NCBI GenBank assembly: GCA_025464995.1 | Contig: JAODMO010000003.1 | Coordinates: forward strand, 1 to 64,000 | DNA length: 64,000 bases | Direction of reading: 5' to 3' | DNA from: Microbacteriaceae bacterium | GTDB taxonomy: Bacteria; Actinomycetota; Actinomycetes; Actinomycetales; Microbacteriaceae | Shown: positions 1-8,396 of the stretch, piece by piece | Layout of the letters: every line of letters begins with the position of its first letter | Position numbering within the stretch: the first letter of the stretch is position 1 | Translations under genes and position numbers: made by a program | The notes under the pieces: model-generated | The model's database searches: none | What the model was told of the DNA's origin: nothing | What the model saw: the letters and a program-made list of their open reading frames with translations, nothing else

Positions 1-82
1 CTTCGGTCTGTGAACAGTGTGTCTGGAGCAAATGCCCCTGGTTTTCGCGGAGAATTCGCGTGAAAGAACTCAGGAGCTACAG

Positions 83-154
83 CTGGGGTACCTGGACTCG
101 AACCAAGAACAAGAGAATCAGAATCTCCCGTGTTGCCAATTACACCATACCCCA
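83..154 (-). tRNA. tRNA-Gln(CTG)
   Basis: Read on the minus strand, this 72-nt stretch folds as a complete cloverleaf. It has a 7-bp acceptor stem (TGGGGTA with TACCCCA), a D arm with TAATTGGCAAC, a 5-bp anticodon stem, a 7-nt loop TTCTGAT giving anticodon CTG, and a T arm CTTGG-TTCGAGT-CCAGG. The discriminator base is G and CCA is not encoded. Codon CAG is the dominant glutamine codon in such GC-rich genomes. gltX lies about 1 kb away on the same strand. Confidence 0.95.
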
Positions 155-221
155 CAGTCCCAAACCGAAGCCCGGGCCGACGGTCTACTTTAGCCCATGG
201 CGGGCCAGAGTAAAAACCGGC

Positions 222-1115
222 TCAGATCAGCAGGTCGCGGTTGAGGGCTGCGGCGACCTTCGCCCCGGCACCCGCCGCAACGATGAGCTGCTGCGGACCC
301 GGGGCCGTCGAGTCGCCCGCCGCGTAGACGCCGGGCACGCTCGTTCGTCCCGATTCGTCGACCACGAGGTAGCCCTCCGCGTCGAACTCGAGCGCCAGCG
401 ATGCGGCGTAGGCGAGATTGGGCAGGTAGTGCGGCCGCACGAAGGCGGCGACGCGCGGCACCGTCTCGCCGCCGGCGAGGGCGACGCCGGTCAGGCCCGT
501 GCGGTCGCCTGAAACATCCGCGATCTGCCTGCGGTCGACACGGATGCCCCGCTCGGCAAGCCCCGCTTCGTCTGCCGCCGAGACGACCCCGACGCCGTTC
601 GTGAACACGATGAGGTCGCGGCTCCACTGTGAGATGAGGAGCGCGCGCTCGGCGAGGTCGTCGGTCTCGCCGATGAGCGCGATCGGCTTGTCGGCGTACT
701 CGTAGGCGTCGCATTCGACACAGCTGTGGATGCTGGTGCCGTAGAACGTGCGCAGGCTGGGCAGCGCCGGAAACCTCTCGGTGAGGCCCGATGCGATGAC
801 GACCGTCGATGTCGTCACCGCGCTGGCGCCGTACGACACGACGAAACCGGCTTCGGCACGGGTGACCGACGTCACCATGGCCTTCTCGAAGCCTGACTCC
901 GGGTAGGCCTCGAGCTCCTCACGACCGAGGCGGCGCAGCTCGAGGGGCGAGACGCCGTCGCGAGTGACGTAACCGTGGGATGCGAACGTAGCGGCGTTGC
1001 GAGGACGGTTGCTGTCGAGCACGAGGGTGCTGCGCCGAGCGCGGACGAGGTTGAGCGCCGCACTGAGCCCCGCGGGGCCGGCGCCGACTACGACGACCTC
1101 GCGATCGAGACTCAC
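222..1115 (-). CDS. Thioredoxin-reductase-like NAD(P)/FAD-dependent oxidoreductase
   Basis: This 297-aa flavoprotein has an N-terminal FAD-binding motif GAGPAG (residues 11-16), a CVEC pair (C132, C135) where thioredoxin reductases carry their redox-active CxxC, and a C-terminal [11 protein letters not shown] motif. Length and layout match the low-molecular-weight thioredoxin reductase family. The second Rossmann motif is unusual (IGETDD instead of GGGxSA), so NADPH binding and thioredoxin as substrate are uncertain; a related small flavoprotein function is possible. The GTG start overlaps the gltX stop by 4 nt (GTGA), indicating translational coupling at the end of the FAH-MFS-gltX transcript. 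Confidence 0.85.
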   Translation of the reverse strand: MSLDREVVVVGAGPAGLSAALNLVRARRSTLVLDSNRPRNAATFASHGYVTRDGVSPLELRRLGREELEAYPESGFEKAMVTSVTRAEAGFVVSYGASAVTTSTVVIASGLTERFPALPSLRTFYGTSIHSCVECDAYEYADKPIALIGETDDLAERALLISQWSRDLIVFTNGVGVVSAADEAGLAERGIRVDRRQIADVSGDRTGLTGVALAGGETVPRVAAFVRPHYLPNLAYAASLALEFDAEGYLVVDESGRTSVPGVYAAGDSTAPGPQQLIVAAGAGAKVAAALNRDLLI

Positions 1116-2590
1116 AGGCGGTTCCGCAGCTTCGCGAGCCGGAAGAGCGACGAGTCCTTGCCCAGCAGCTCCATCGATTCGAACAACGGCGGGCTGATGC
1201 GCCGGCCGGAGATGGCGGAGCGCAGCGGGCCGAACGCGACGCGGGGCTTCAGGGCCAGCTTGTCGATGAGGGCGGCGCGGAGGGCGGCCTCGATCGCGTC
1301 GTGGTCCCAGTCGACGAGGTGGCCGAGCGCCTCGATGGACGCGTCCAGCACCTCTGCCGCGCCATCCTTCGGCATCGCGTCCGCCTCCACGACGATGTCG
1401 TCGTCGTCGGTGAAGAGGAAGGCGAGGAGGCCCGGCGCCTCGCCGAGGAGCTGCATGCGCTCCTGCACGAGCGGCGTGGCCTCGCGCAGCAGTTCGTGCT
1501 GGTCGGGCGTGGACACGAGATCGCCCAGGTAGGGCAGCATCCGGTTCGCCAACTCGTCGACGGTGAGTAGTCGGATGTGGTCGCCGTTGAGCGATTCCGC
1601 CTTCTTGAGGTCGAAGCGTGCCGGGTTGGGGTTCACGTCGACGACGTCGAACGCGGCGATCATCTCCTCGATGGAGAACACATCGCGGTCGTGGGTGAGC
1701 GACCAGCCGAGCAGCGCGAGGTAGTTGATGAGACCCTCGGGCACGAATCCCCGCTCCCGGTGGTGGAAGAGGTTCGACTCGGGGTCGCGCTTGGAGAGCT
1801 TCTTGTTGTTCTCGCCCATGACATAGGGCAGGTGCCCGAAACGCGGGATGAATTCGGCGACACCTACCTCGATGAGGGCGGTGTACAGCGCGATCTGCCG
1901 CGGAGTGCTCGAGAGGAGGTCTTCGCCGCGAAGCACGTGCGTGATGCCCATGAGCGCATCATCCACGGGGTTGACGAAGGTGTAGAGCGGGGCGCCGTTC
2001 GGACGCACGACGACGAAGTCGGTGAACGAGCCCGCGGGGAAGGTGATCTCGCCGCGCACGAGGTCGTGGAAGCTCAGGTCGGTGTCGGGAACGCGCAGTC
2101 GCAGCGCCGGGCTGCGGCCCTCGGCCCTGTACGCGGCGATCTGCTCCGCGGTGAGGTCGCGCTCGAAGTTGTCGTAGCCCTGCTTGGGGTCGCGACCGGC
2201 GGAGATGTTGCGGGCCTCGATCTCCTCGCCGGTGGCGAAGCTCTCGTAGAGGTGCCCGCTCGCCTTGAGCTGCTCGATCACGCCGAGGTAGATGTCGCTG
2301 CGCTGCGACTGGCGGTAGGGCTCGTGCGGCCCGCCGGTCTCCACGCCCTCGTCCCAGTCGAGGCCGAGCCAGCGCATCGCGTCGAGCAACTGCAGGTAGC
2401 TCTCCTCGCTGTCGCGCGCGGCATCCGTGTCCTCGATGCGGAACACGAGCTTGCCGCCCGTGTGCCGGGCGTACGCCCAGTTGAACAGCGCGGTGCGGAT
2501 AAGGCCGACGTGCGGCGTTCCGGTCGGCGACGGGCAGAAGCGGACGCGCACATCGGCGCCGCTCGCGGTGGAGAAAGTGGGGTTCGACAT
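1112..2590 (-). CDS. gltX: Glutamyl-tRNA synthetase
   Basis: This 492-aa class I aminoacyl-tRNA synthetase attaches glutamate to its tRNA. The HIGH-type signature is PTGTPHVGL (H27) and the KMSKS-type loop is KKLSKRD at about residue 255. The length is normal for bacterial GluRS. Actinobacteria usually lack GlnRS, so this enzyme is expected to be non-discriminating, charging both tRNA-Glu and tRNA-Gln for the GatCAB amidotransferase. That is family knowledge, not visible here. It follows the MFS gene by 52 nt and overlaps the flavoprotein gene downstream. Confidence 0.97.
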   Translation of the reverse strand: MSNPTFSTASGADVRVRFCPSPTGTPHVGLIRTALFNWAYARHTGGKLVFRIEDTDAARDSEESYLQLLDAMRWLGLDWDEGVETGGPHEPYRQSQRSDIYLGVIEQLKASGHLYESFATGEEIEARNISAGRDPKQGYDNFERDLTAEQIAAYRAEGRSPALRLRVPDTDLSFHDLVRGEITFPAGSFTDFVVVRPNGAPLYTFVNPVDDALMGITHVLRGEDLLSSTPRQIALYTALIEVGVAEFIPRFGHLPYVMGENNKKLSKRDPESNLFHHRERGFVPEGLINYLALLGWSLTHDRDVFSIEEMIAAFDVVDVNPNPARFDLKKAESLNGDHIRLLTVDELANRMLPYLGDLVSTPDQHELLREATPLVQERMQLLGEAPGLLAFLFTDDDDIVVEADAMPKDGAAEVLDASIEALGHLVDWDHDAIEAALRAALIDKLALKPRVAFGPLRSAISGRRISPPLFESMELLGKDSSLFRLAKLRNRL

Positions 2591-2642
2591 AGCCCGTCGA
2601 GTCTACCGGCGGGGGTCCGGGCGGCGCGTGCCGCCCCGATGC

Positions 2643-3863
2643 TCAGATGCGGCGCCGGTTCGGCACAAGCGTCGCGACGACGACGACGACGAGCACGAGC
2701 GCGACGGTGGAGAGGCCTCCGTAGCCGAGCATCGCGAGCACCACCCCGGCGAGCGCTCCCCCGAGCGCGCCGGAACCGCTCATGAGGAGGTCGGCGCGAC
2801 CCTGCGTCCGGGTGCGCGTCGACGGGTCGGCGGATGCCGCGATCAGGGCGGATCCCGCGACGGTGCTGGCGCTCCATCCGAGGCCAAGGAAGATGAGCCC
2901 GGTCATGACCCAGCTTTCGCTCTCCGCCCCGAGTGACGTCATGCAGAGGCTCGCCGCCAAGAGCGCCTGGCCGGTGAGGATGGTCGGCACTCGACCCAGC
3001 CGGTCGCTCAGCACGCCGAACACGGGAGCGAGCGCGTACATGCCGCCGACGTGCAGGCTGATCGTGAAGCCGACGACGGCAAGCGTCGCGCCGTGGTCGG
3101 TGAGGTGCACCGGCGTCATCGCCATGACGGCGACCATCGTCGCGTGGCTGAGCGAGATACTGACCATGCCTACCCGCACGCCGATCGGGTTGCCCATCGC
3201 GGTCACGGCACCGGGCACGACTGGAGCGGTGCGGCCGAGCTCCGTGGCGATGACGAGCGGGTCGGGCTGGAGACCGACGAGGTAGAGGATCGCGGCGAGC
3301 GCCTGCGCCGCGATCGTGAACAGGAAGGCCCCCGAGAGCGGCGGGAGGCCGAGCGCGACCCCGAGGTCGTCGCCTGGCGCGATGAGGTTGGGGCCGGAGA
3401 CCGCTCCGATCGTCGTCGCCCACACGACGATGGAGAGGTCGCGACCGCGGCTGTTCGGCAGCGACAAGTCGGTGGCCGCGAATCGCGACTGCAGGTTGAC
3501 CGCCGTGCCGACGCCGACGAGTGCGAGACCGAGCAGGAGCAGCGGAAAGAACGCGACGACCGCCGCCACGATGCAGAACAGCGCGCCGAGGGCGGCGCCG
3601 AGCGCACCGGTCGCGAGAGCCGGCGAGCGCCCGCGCTTGCCGGCGAGCGTCGCAAGCGGGATCGCCGCCGCTGCCGCCCCGAGGGTCGACATCGTCGCCG
3701 CCATACCCGAGAACGCGGAGGAACCGGAGAGGGATGCCGCGAGCAGGGCGCCCACGGAGAGCGTCGACCCCATCCCGAGGCCCGCGAGAATCTGGCCCGA
3801 GACCAGCACGGCGCGGGTGCGCCGGCGGGCGGTCGCGACGAGTTCCGGCGTGACGAGGGTCAC
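2643..3863 (-). CDS. MFS transporter
   Basis: This 406-aa protein has about 12 hydrophobic segments typical of the major facilitator superfamily, including a LSDRLGRVPTILTG loop of the conserved GxxxDRxGRR type. The GTG start at 3863 lies one base past the stop of the FAH-family gene, so the two are translationally coupled; the longer open frame upstream is within that gene. The substrate is unknown. A transporter also lies next to gltX and leuB in Mycobacterium tuberculosis, so the position may be ancestral, although that gene's orientation differs. Confidence 0.85.
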   Translation of the reverse strand: MTLVTPELVATARRRTRAVLVSGQILAGLGMGSTLSVGALLAASLSGSSAFSGMAATMSTLGAAAAAIPLATLAGKRGRSPALATGALGAALGALFCIVAAVVAFFPLLLLGLALVGVGTAVNLQSRFAATDLSLPNSRGRDLSIVVWATTIGAVSGPNLIAPGDDLGVALGLPPLSGAFLFTIAAQALAAILYLVGLQPDPLVIATELGRTAPVVPGAVTAMGNPIGVRVGMVSISLSHATMVAVMAMTPVHLTDHGATLAVVGFTISLHVGGMYALAPVFGVLSDRLGRVPTILTGQALLAASLCMTSLGAESESWVMTGLIFLGLGWSASTVAGSALIAASADPSTRTRTQGRADLLMSGSGALGGALAGVVLAMLGYGGLSTVALVLVVVVVATLVPNRRRI

Positions 3864-3864
3864 G

Positions 3865-4623
3865 TCAGTCGCGGTCGCGCGCCGGGTTCGACAGCGTGCC
3901 GATGCCCTCGATCGTGATGTCGACGGTCTGCCCGGCGGTGAAGTCGCCGACACCGCCCGGGGAGCCGGTCATGATGATGTCTCCGGGGAGGAGGGTCCAG
4001 ACATCCGAGGCGAACGCCACGATCTCGCCGATCGAGTGCAGCATCTGCGAGGTGTTGCCGCGGAGGCGCGGTTCGCCGTCGACGAAGGTCGTGATTTCGG
4101 CGTCGGCGGGGTCGAACTCGGTCTCGATCACGGGGCCGAGAGGCGCGAAGGTGTCATAGCCCTTGGCGCGGGCCCACTGGCCGTCGCTTTCCATGAGGTC
4201 GCGCGCCGACACGTCGTTGCCGACCGTGTAGCCGAACACGTAGTCGGCGAAGTTCTCGGCCTTCACCTGCTTGGCGATCCTGCCGATGACGATGACGAGC
4301 TCGCCCTCGTGCGCGACCGTGCCCACCTTCGGCGGCAGCTGAACTGCATCGCCCGGGCCCACGACGGCGGTGTTCGGCTTGAGCAGCATGAGCGGCGTCG
4401 CCGAGCGCTCGTCGCTCGCGTCGTCCGCGTAGTTGTGGCCGATGCAGACGACCTTGGAGCGCGGGATTACTGGCGCCAGCAGCTTCACGGACGCGAGCGG
4501 AACGCGCTCCTCGGTCGTGTCGAAGCCGGCGAACATCGGGTCGCCCTTGAGCACCACGATCTCGTCGTCGTCGACGATGCCGAAACGGATGTCTCCACCG
4601 GTGGTAAAACGCGCGATTTTCAC
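3865..4623 (-). CDS. Fumarylacetoacetate hydrolase (FAH) family protein
   Basis: The 252-aa length is that of the single-domain FAH/2-hydroxyhepta-2,4-diene-1,7-dioate isomerase group. Family hallmarks are VCIGHNYADDASDE near residue 70, LLKPNTAVVGPGD, the metal-site region HEGELVIVIG, VFGYTVGNDVSARDL and LLPGDIIMTGSPGGVG. The family hydrolyses, isomerises or decarboxylates beta-diketo acids in a divalent-metal site; the exact substrate cannot be read. The GTG start at 4623 is preceded by TTGGAGC, a good ribosome-binding site, and gives the family's usual N terminus. It is first in the minus-strand unit FAH-MFS-gltX-flavoprotein; an FAH gene directly upstream of the Glu-tRNA synthetase gene is also found in mycobacteria. 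Confidence 0.9.
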   Translation of the reverse strand: MKIARFTTGGDIRFGIVDDDEIVVLKGDPMFAGFDTTEERVPLASVKLLAPVIPRSKVVCIGHNYADDASDERSATPLMLLKPNTAVVGPGDAVQLPPKVGTVAHEGELVIVIGRIAKQVKAENFADYVFGYTVGNDVSARDLMESDGQWARAKGYDTFAPLGPVIETEFDPADAEITTFVDGEPRLRGNTSQMLHSIGEIVAFASDVWTLLPGDIIMTGSPGGVGDFTAGQTVDITIEGIGTLSNPARDRD

Positions 4624-4903
4624 GCTCCAACTGTAGCGGCGGCGGGTCCCCGCCCGGTGCGCGTTCGCAACTCCGGCAGATCCGGCGGGCGGGTCCGTGA
4701 TCCCGGATGCTTCGCCCCGACGGGTCGCGAAGGCCCCGATTTCCGCGGGCCGACCGGCGGCGCCCATGCCATCCATCCGGAATGACGAACGCGGGCGCAA
4801 CGGGCGCAGCCCGAGCGCGCGGCATCCTGCGCCCTCCGCGCCCGATGCGCAAGCGCGACCCGCGTGACCGCCCCGCGCGACCTGCGGGGTTAGCGTGGGG
4901 GGC

Positions 4904-5914
4904 ATGGAACATCGCTATCTCGGAAACAGTGGGCTCAAGATCTCGGAGATCACCTACGGCAACTGGCTCACGCACGGGTCGCAGGTGGAGAACGACGTCG
5001 CGACGGAGTGTGTGCACGCCGCGCTCGACGCGGGCATCACCACGTTTGACACGGCGGACACCTACGCCAACACCATCGCGGAGCAGGTGCTCGGCGACGC
5101 GCTCAAGGGCCAGCGCCGTGAGTCGCTGGAGATCTTCACCAAGGTGTACTTCCCGACCGGCCCGAAGGGCCCGAACGACACCGGCCTCAGCCGCAAGCAC
5201 ATCCGCGAGTCGATCGACGCGTCGCTCATCCGCCTCGGCACCGACTATGTCGACCTCTACCAGGCGCACCGCTACGACTACGAGACCCCGCTCGAGGAGA
5301 CGATGCAGGCCTTCGCCCAGGTCGTGAACCAGGGCAAGGCGCTGTACATCGGCGTATCCGAGTGGTCGGCGGAGCAGCTGCGTGAGGGCCACGCGCTCGC
5401 CACCCAGCTCGGCATCCAGCTCATCTCGAACCAGCCGCAGTACTCCGCACTCTGGCGCGTGATCGAAGACGAGGTCGTGCCCGCATCCCGCGAACTCGGC
5501 ATCAGCCAGATCGTCTGGTCACCCGTCGCGCAGGGCGTACTCACGGGCAAGTACAAGCCGGGCGCCGAACTGCCCTCGGGTTCACGGGCAACGGATGCTG
5601 CGGGAGGAGCCGACATGATCGGATCCTGGCTGCGCGACGAGGTGCTGATCGGAGTGCAGAAGCTGCAACCCATCGCCGACGAGAACGAGCTCACCATGGC
5701 CCAGCTCGCCGTCGCGTGGGTGCTGCAGAACGACAACGTCGCTGCCGCCATCATCGGCGCGTCGCGTCCGGCGCAGGTGGCCGAGAACGTGAAGGCGTCG
5801 GGGGTGAGGCTCTCCCCCGAGACGCTCGCCGCCATCGACGATGCCATCGGTGACCTCGCCGAGCGCGACGCGTCGAAGACGGCGAGCAGCTCGCCGAAGC
5901 GCCGCCTGGCCTAG
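4904..5914 (+). CDS. Aldo/keto reductase
   Basis: This 336-aa NADPH-dependent (beta/alpha)8 oxidoreductase has the catalytic tetrad D49, Y54, K80 and H122, seen in FDTADTYAN, IFTKVYF and LYQAHRYD. It has the GVSEW and IIGASRPAQ cofactor-binding segments of the voltage-gated potassium channel beta-subunit/YghZ-type branch. The ATG at 4904 follows a G-rich ribosome-binding stretch; an in-frame GTG nine bases upstream is less likely. It is monocistronic and divergent from the FAH operon, followed by a repeat-rich gap. Substrate unknown. Confidence 0.93.
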   Translation: MEHRYLGNSGLKISEITYGNWLTHGSQVENDVATECVHAALDAGITTFDTADTYANTIAEQVLGDALKGQRRESLEIFTKVYFPTGPKGPNDTGLSRKHIRESIDASLIRLGTDYVDLYQAHRYDYETPLEETMQAFAQVVNQGKALYIGVSEWSAEQLREGHALATQLGIQLISNQPQYSALWRVIEDEVVPASRELGISQIVWSPVAQGVLTGKYKPGAELPSGSRATDAAGGADMIGSWLRDEVLIGVQKLQPIADENELTMAQLAVAWVLQNDNVAAAIIGASRPAQVAENVKASGVRLSPETLAAIDDAIGDLAERDASKTASSSPKRRLA

Positions 5915-5964
5915 CGCCAATCGCGGGTCCACCGCACCGCGCGTCCGCCGCGCCACCGCGCGCA

Positions 5965-6026
5965 TCGACCTGAGGCACTTGGCGCAAAAAATGGCGGCTA
6001 GATGTCCCCCGTCCGCCTCAGGTCGA
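5965..6026. repeat. Inverted repeat, 12-bp perfect arms
   Basis: TCGACCTGAGGC (5965-5976) is the exact reverse complement of GCCTCAGGTCGA (6015-6026), with a 38-nt spacer containing a run of six A. It starts about 50 nt after the aldo/keto reductase stop. It could act as a weak stem-loop at the transcript end or be a mobile palindromic repeat. Confidence 0.85.
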
Positions 6027-6130
6027 CTTCGTAAAGGGTTCCCGCGCCGACGTGGGCCCTCCCTCCCTCCCTCGCACGCTCGGCCGGCCGGCCGTGGGGT
6101 CGTGCGATCGCCATGGCCCCACCAAGCTCA

Positions 6131-6182
6131 ACTTGTCACCAACTGTGCCAACGGGCTCTGGATGGCACAGTTAGCGACAAGT
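6131..6182. repeat. Long hairpin, 20-nt arms
   Basis: ACTTGTC-ACC-AACTGTGCCA (6131-6150) pairs with TGGCACAGTT-AGC-GACAAGT (6163-6182). The outer 7 bp and inner 10 bp are perfect, with a small internal loop between them and a 12-nt apical loop. Both DNA strands would form the same structure. No T-tract is present. Confidence 0.9.
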
Positions 6183-6256
6183 AGCGACGCCGAGGCGGCT
6201 CCCTCGCACGCCGGGGGCTTCGATAAGGCCCGCCCAGCGTAAGCGTTCACCGGAGC

Positions 6257-6316
6257 CGCGCCCGTAATTTGCCGGCGCTCTCGAACTTTCGGGAGCGCTA
6301 GCGATTTTCGGGCGCG
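6257..6316. repeat. Nested hairpin with AT core in the outer arms
   Basis: The outer arms CGCGCCCGTAATTTGC (6257-6272) and GCGATTTTCGGGCGCG (6301-6316) match at 13 of 16 positions. A nested stem GCGCTCTCGAA / TTCGGGAGCGC (6275-6298) has a single G-T pair. The design (GC-rich ends, short AT core, GC end) resembles the interspersed palindromes at 27746, 62923 and 63027. Confidence 0.8.
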
Positions 6317-6399
6317 CGACCGCGCCGACGGGGCCGGCGCGACGGAGGGCCGGCGCGACGGGGCGCGCGACCGCGCCCGGGAGGCCGCGCGCCCGGGTC

Positions 6400-7434
6400 T
6401 CAGCGCCCGGGGTTCACCACGCTCTTGAGCGTCGAGGGCGACGTAGTCGAGTTGAGGGCGTCCTCCACCTCGGCGATGCCGAAGTGGCCGGTGACCATGC
6501 TGTCGAGATCGACCCGGCCGCTGGCGACGAGTTCGATGGCGAGCGGCCACGTGTTGGCGTAGCGGAAGATGCCCGTTACGACGAGCTCGTTGTTCTGGAT
6601 GACGGGAATCGGCAGCGGGATCTCGTCGGCACCCATGCCCACGAGCACAACGATGCCGCCGGGACGCACCGCACGGATGCCGCTGCGCACGGCAGGCGCG
6701 GCGCCCGAAGCGTCGGCGAACACGTCGACCCCGAGTCCCATGGTCGCGATGTCGTCGACGAGCGGGTCGATCGTGCGCGTCGCGCCGAACCGCAGGGCCT
6801 GGTCGCGGCGCTCCGCGCTGACGTCGGAGACGATGATCTCGCTCGCCCCGTAGGCGCGCGCCACCTGCGCGATCGCGATGCCGATCGGGCCGGACCCGGT
6901 CACGAGCACACGCGTGCCGACGGTGAACTTGCCCTTCTGAGCGGTCGCGATCGCCACGGAGAGTGGTTCCATCAGGGCCGCGGCGTCGTCGCTCACCGAG
7001 TCGGGCACGGGGTGCGCGAAGTGCGACTGGATGACGGTGTACTCCTGGAATGCACCGTCGACGCCCGGCGTCGCGTAGAAGCGCATGCCGGGGTCGAGGT
7101 TGTAGGCGCCCGAGAGGGTCTCTTGCGAGGTCGGGGTGGGGCGCTGCGGCTCGATCGACACGCGCTCCCCCACGCGGGCGGGGTCGACGTCGGACCCGAC
7201 GGCGACGATCACGCCGCCCGACTCGTGGCCGAGCACGAGCGGGCTGTCGACGACCCAGTCACCGAGGTGCCCGTCCTTGTAGAAGTGCACGTCCGACCCG
7301 CAGACGCCGACGGCGCTGATGCGCACGAGCACCTGGTCCGCGTCGACGGCGGGCAGGGGGCGCTGCTCGACGGTCAGTTCGCCTTTGCCGAGCAGCACGC
7401 TCGCGTTCATGGAGGTGGGGAGGGTGGTGGACAT
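6400..7434 (-). CDS. Polyol (sorbitol/xylitol-type) dehydrogenase
   Basis: This 344-aa medium-chain zinc dehydrogenase oxidises a polyol to a ketose. The catalytic zinc ligands C45 and H70-E71 are in VGVCGSDVHFYKDG and VLGHESGG, and the NAD-binding GSGPIG loop follows. The segment that normally carries four structural-zinc cysteines (about residues 97-113) has none, which occurs in some bacterial xylitol/tetritol dehydrogenases. The ATG at 7434 follows AAGGAGTTTCGACG, a strong ribosome-binding site. It is the last gene of the sugar operon, 35 nt after the DeoR regulator gene; substrate inferred from neighbours as a tetritol or pentitol. Confidence 0.88.
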   Translation of the reverse strand: MSTTLPTSMNASVLLGKGELTVEQRPLPAVDADQVLVRISAVGVCGSDVHFYKDGHLGDWVVDSPLVLGHESGGVIVAVGSDVDPARVGERVSIEPQRPTPTSQETLSGAYNLDPGMRFYATPGVDGAFQEYTVIQSHFAHPVPDSVSDDAAALMEPLSVAIATAQKGKFTVGTRVLVTGSGPIGIAIAQVARAYGASEIIVSDVSAERRDQALRFGATRTIDPLVDDIATMGLGVDVFADASGAAPAVRSGIRAVRPGGIVVLVGMGADEIPLPIPVIQNNELVVTGIFRYANTWPLAIELVASGRVDLDSMVTGHFGIAEVEDALNSTTSPSTLKSVVNPGR

Positions 7435-7469
7435 CGTCGAAACTCCTTGTGGTTCGAGTGGTGGTGTAT

Positions 7470-8312
7470 CTAGGCGGTGGCGGTGGAATCCGCGCGCGGG
7501 GATCGATGGCTCGGGGCGACGACCACGTTGACCCCCTGGCTGCGCAGCCGTGTGATGTGCGCGACATCCGTCTTGTCGTCGACGATCACGAGGTCGTACT
7601 CGGTGAGGTGAGCGAGCGCGTGCAGGGCGCGCTTCTCGAACTTCGTGTGGTCGACGAGCAGGATGCGGGTCGCGGCGGCGTTGAACATCGCGCGCTTCGT
7701 GTCGACGGTCTCGAGCGTCTGGTGAAAACAGGTGTCGTCGGTGATGGCCGAGGTCGACATGATGAAGGTGTCGGCGCGCAGGGTGGAGATGGCCTCGTTG
7801 GTCATGCGTCCCATAAAGGCGCTGCACCAGTTGTAGTAGTTGCCGCCGAGCGCGAGCAGCGAGATGCCGCGCACGTTGGCCAGCTGGTTCATGATGGTGA
7901 GCACGTTCGTGATCACCGTGAGCGGCGCCTTCTTCGGCAGCAGCTGCGCGAGCTTGAGCACGGTGGTCGAGTCGTCGAGGAAGATGGCCTGGCCCGGTTC
8001 GATATAGTCGAGCACCGCGTGCGCGAGCGACTCTTTCTCCGCCTGCTGCTGGCCGAGACGGAAGACGTCGCTAGACTCGACGAGGCTCGAGGAGAGGGCC
8101 GTCGCGACACCGCGGGACTTGCGCAGCAGGGCACGCGACTCGAGTTCGTCGAGATCGCGGTGCACCGTCATGAGGCTGATGTCGAAGCGCTCCGCGAGTT
8201 CGTCGATGCGGATGGCGCCCTCCGCCATGACCGCTTCACTGATGGCGCGCTGCCGGGCGGCTTGCCGGGAGTTGCGCCCGTCTCCGCCGGATGCTTCGGT
8301 ACTCATGGTCAT
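7470..8312 (-). CDS. DeoR-family transcriptional regulator
   Basis: This 280-aa protein has an N-terminal DeoR winged helix (about residues 18-72: RQRAISEAVMAEGAIRIDEL, then ISLMTVHRDLDELESRALL) and a C-terminal effector domain with GQAIFLDDSTT, ITNVLTIM and ALGGNYYNW, the ISOCOT-type fold that senses a sugar phosphate. DeoR proteins usually repress the operon they sit in. Here the likely target is the polyol operon, with a phosphorylated ketose as inducer. It lies between the isomerase gene and the polyol dehydrogenase; a 14-bp palindrome in the 84-nt gap upstream could serve autoregulation. Confidence 0.92.
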   Translation of the reverse strand: MTMSTEASGGDGRNSRQAARQRAISEAVMAEGAIRIDELAERFDISLMTVHRDLDELESRALLRKSRGVATALSSSLVESSDVFRLGQQQAEKESLAHAVLDYIEPGQAIFLDDSTTVLKLAQLLPKKAPLTVITNVLTIMNQLANVRGISLLALGGNYYNWCSAFMGRMTNEAISTLRADTFIMSTSAITDDTCFHQTLETVDTKRAMFNAAATRILLVDHTKFEKRALHALAHLTEYDLVIVDDKTDVAHITRLRSQGVNVVVAPSHRSPRADSTATA

Positions 8313-8353
8313 TCCGTTCCCATTTCACAGCGCGCGCCGGTCGACCGCGACCG

Positions 8354-8367
8354 ATTCGCTAGCGAAT
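8354..8367. promoter_or_regulatory. 14-bp palindrome upstream of deoR-family gene
   Basis: ATTCGCTAGCGAAT is a perfect palindrome 42 nt upstream of the regulator start, in the only sizeable internal gap of the operon. It is flanked on the plus strand by the T/G-rich stretch TTTGTGTTTTCTTTAGTGTA, which resembles TTTGTGGTGTTTCCGTGTG near the operon's main promoter (about 17053). It is a candidate operator for the DeoR protein, but binding is unproven. Confidence 0.5.
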
Positions 8368-8396
8368 TTGTGTTTTCTTTAGTGTATGGTCCGGGG

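Larger units (their letters stand above)
5915..6399. other. Non-coding gap holding three large inverted repeats
   Basis: No credible gene is present in these 485 bases between the convergent aldo/keto reductase and polyol dehydrogenase genes. Instead there are three successive palindromes (5965-6026, 6131-6182, 6257-6316, listed separately) and a GC-rich stretch from about 6311 to 6400 in which GCGCGCGACCGCGCC and GGCCGGCGCGACGG are each present twice. No T-tract follows the hairpins, so they are not ordinary terminators. Confidence 0.75.

Noticed and set aside
2643-3953. Longer MFS protein starting at 3953
   Set aside because: The first 30 residues overlap the FAH gene and are Arg/Ser-rich shadow sequence; the GTG at 3863 sits one base after the FAH stop.
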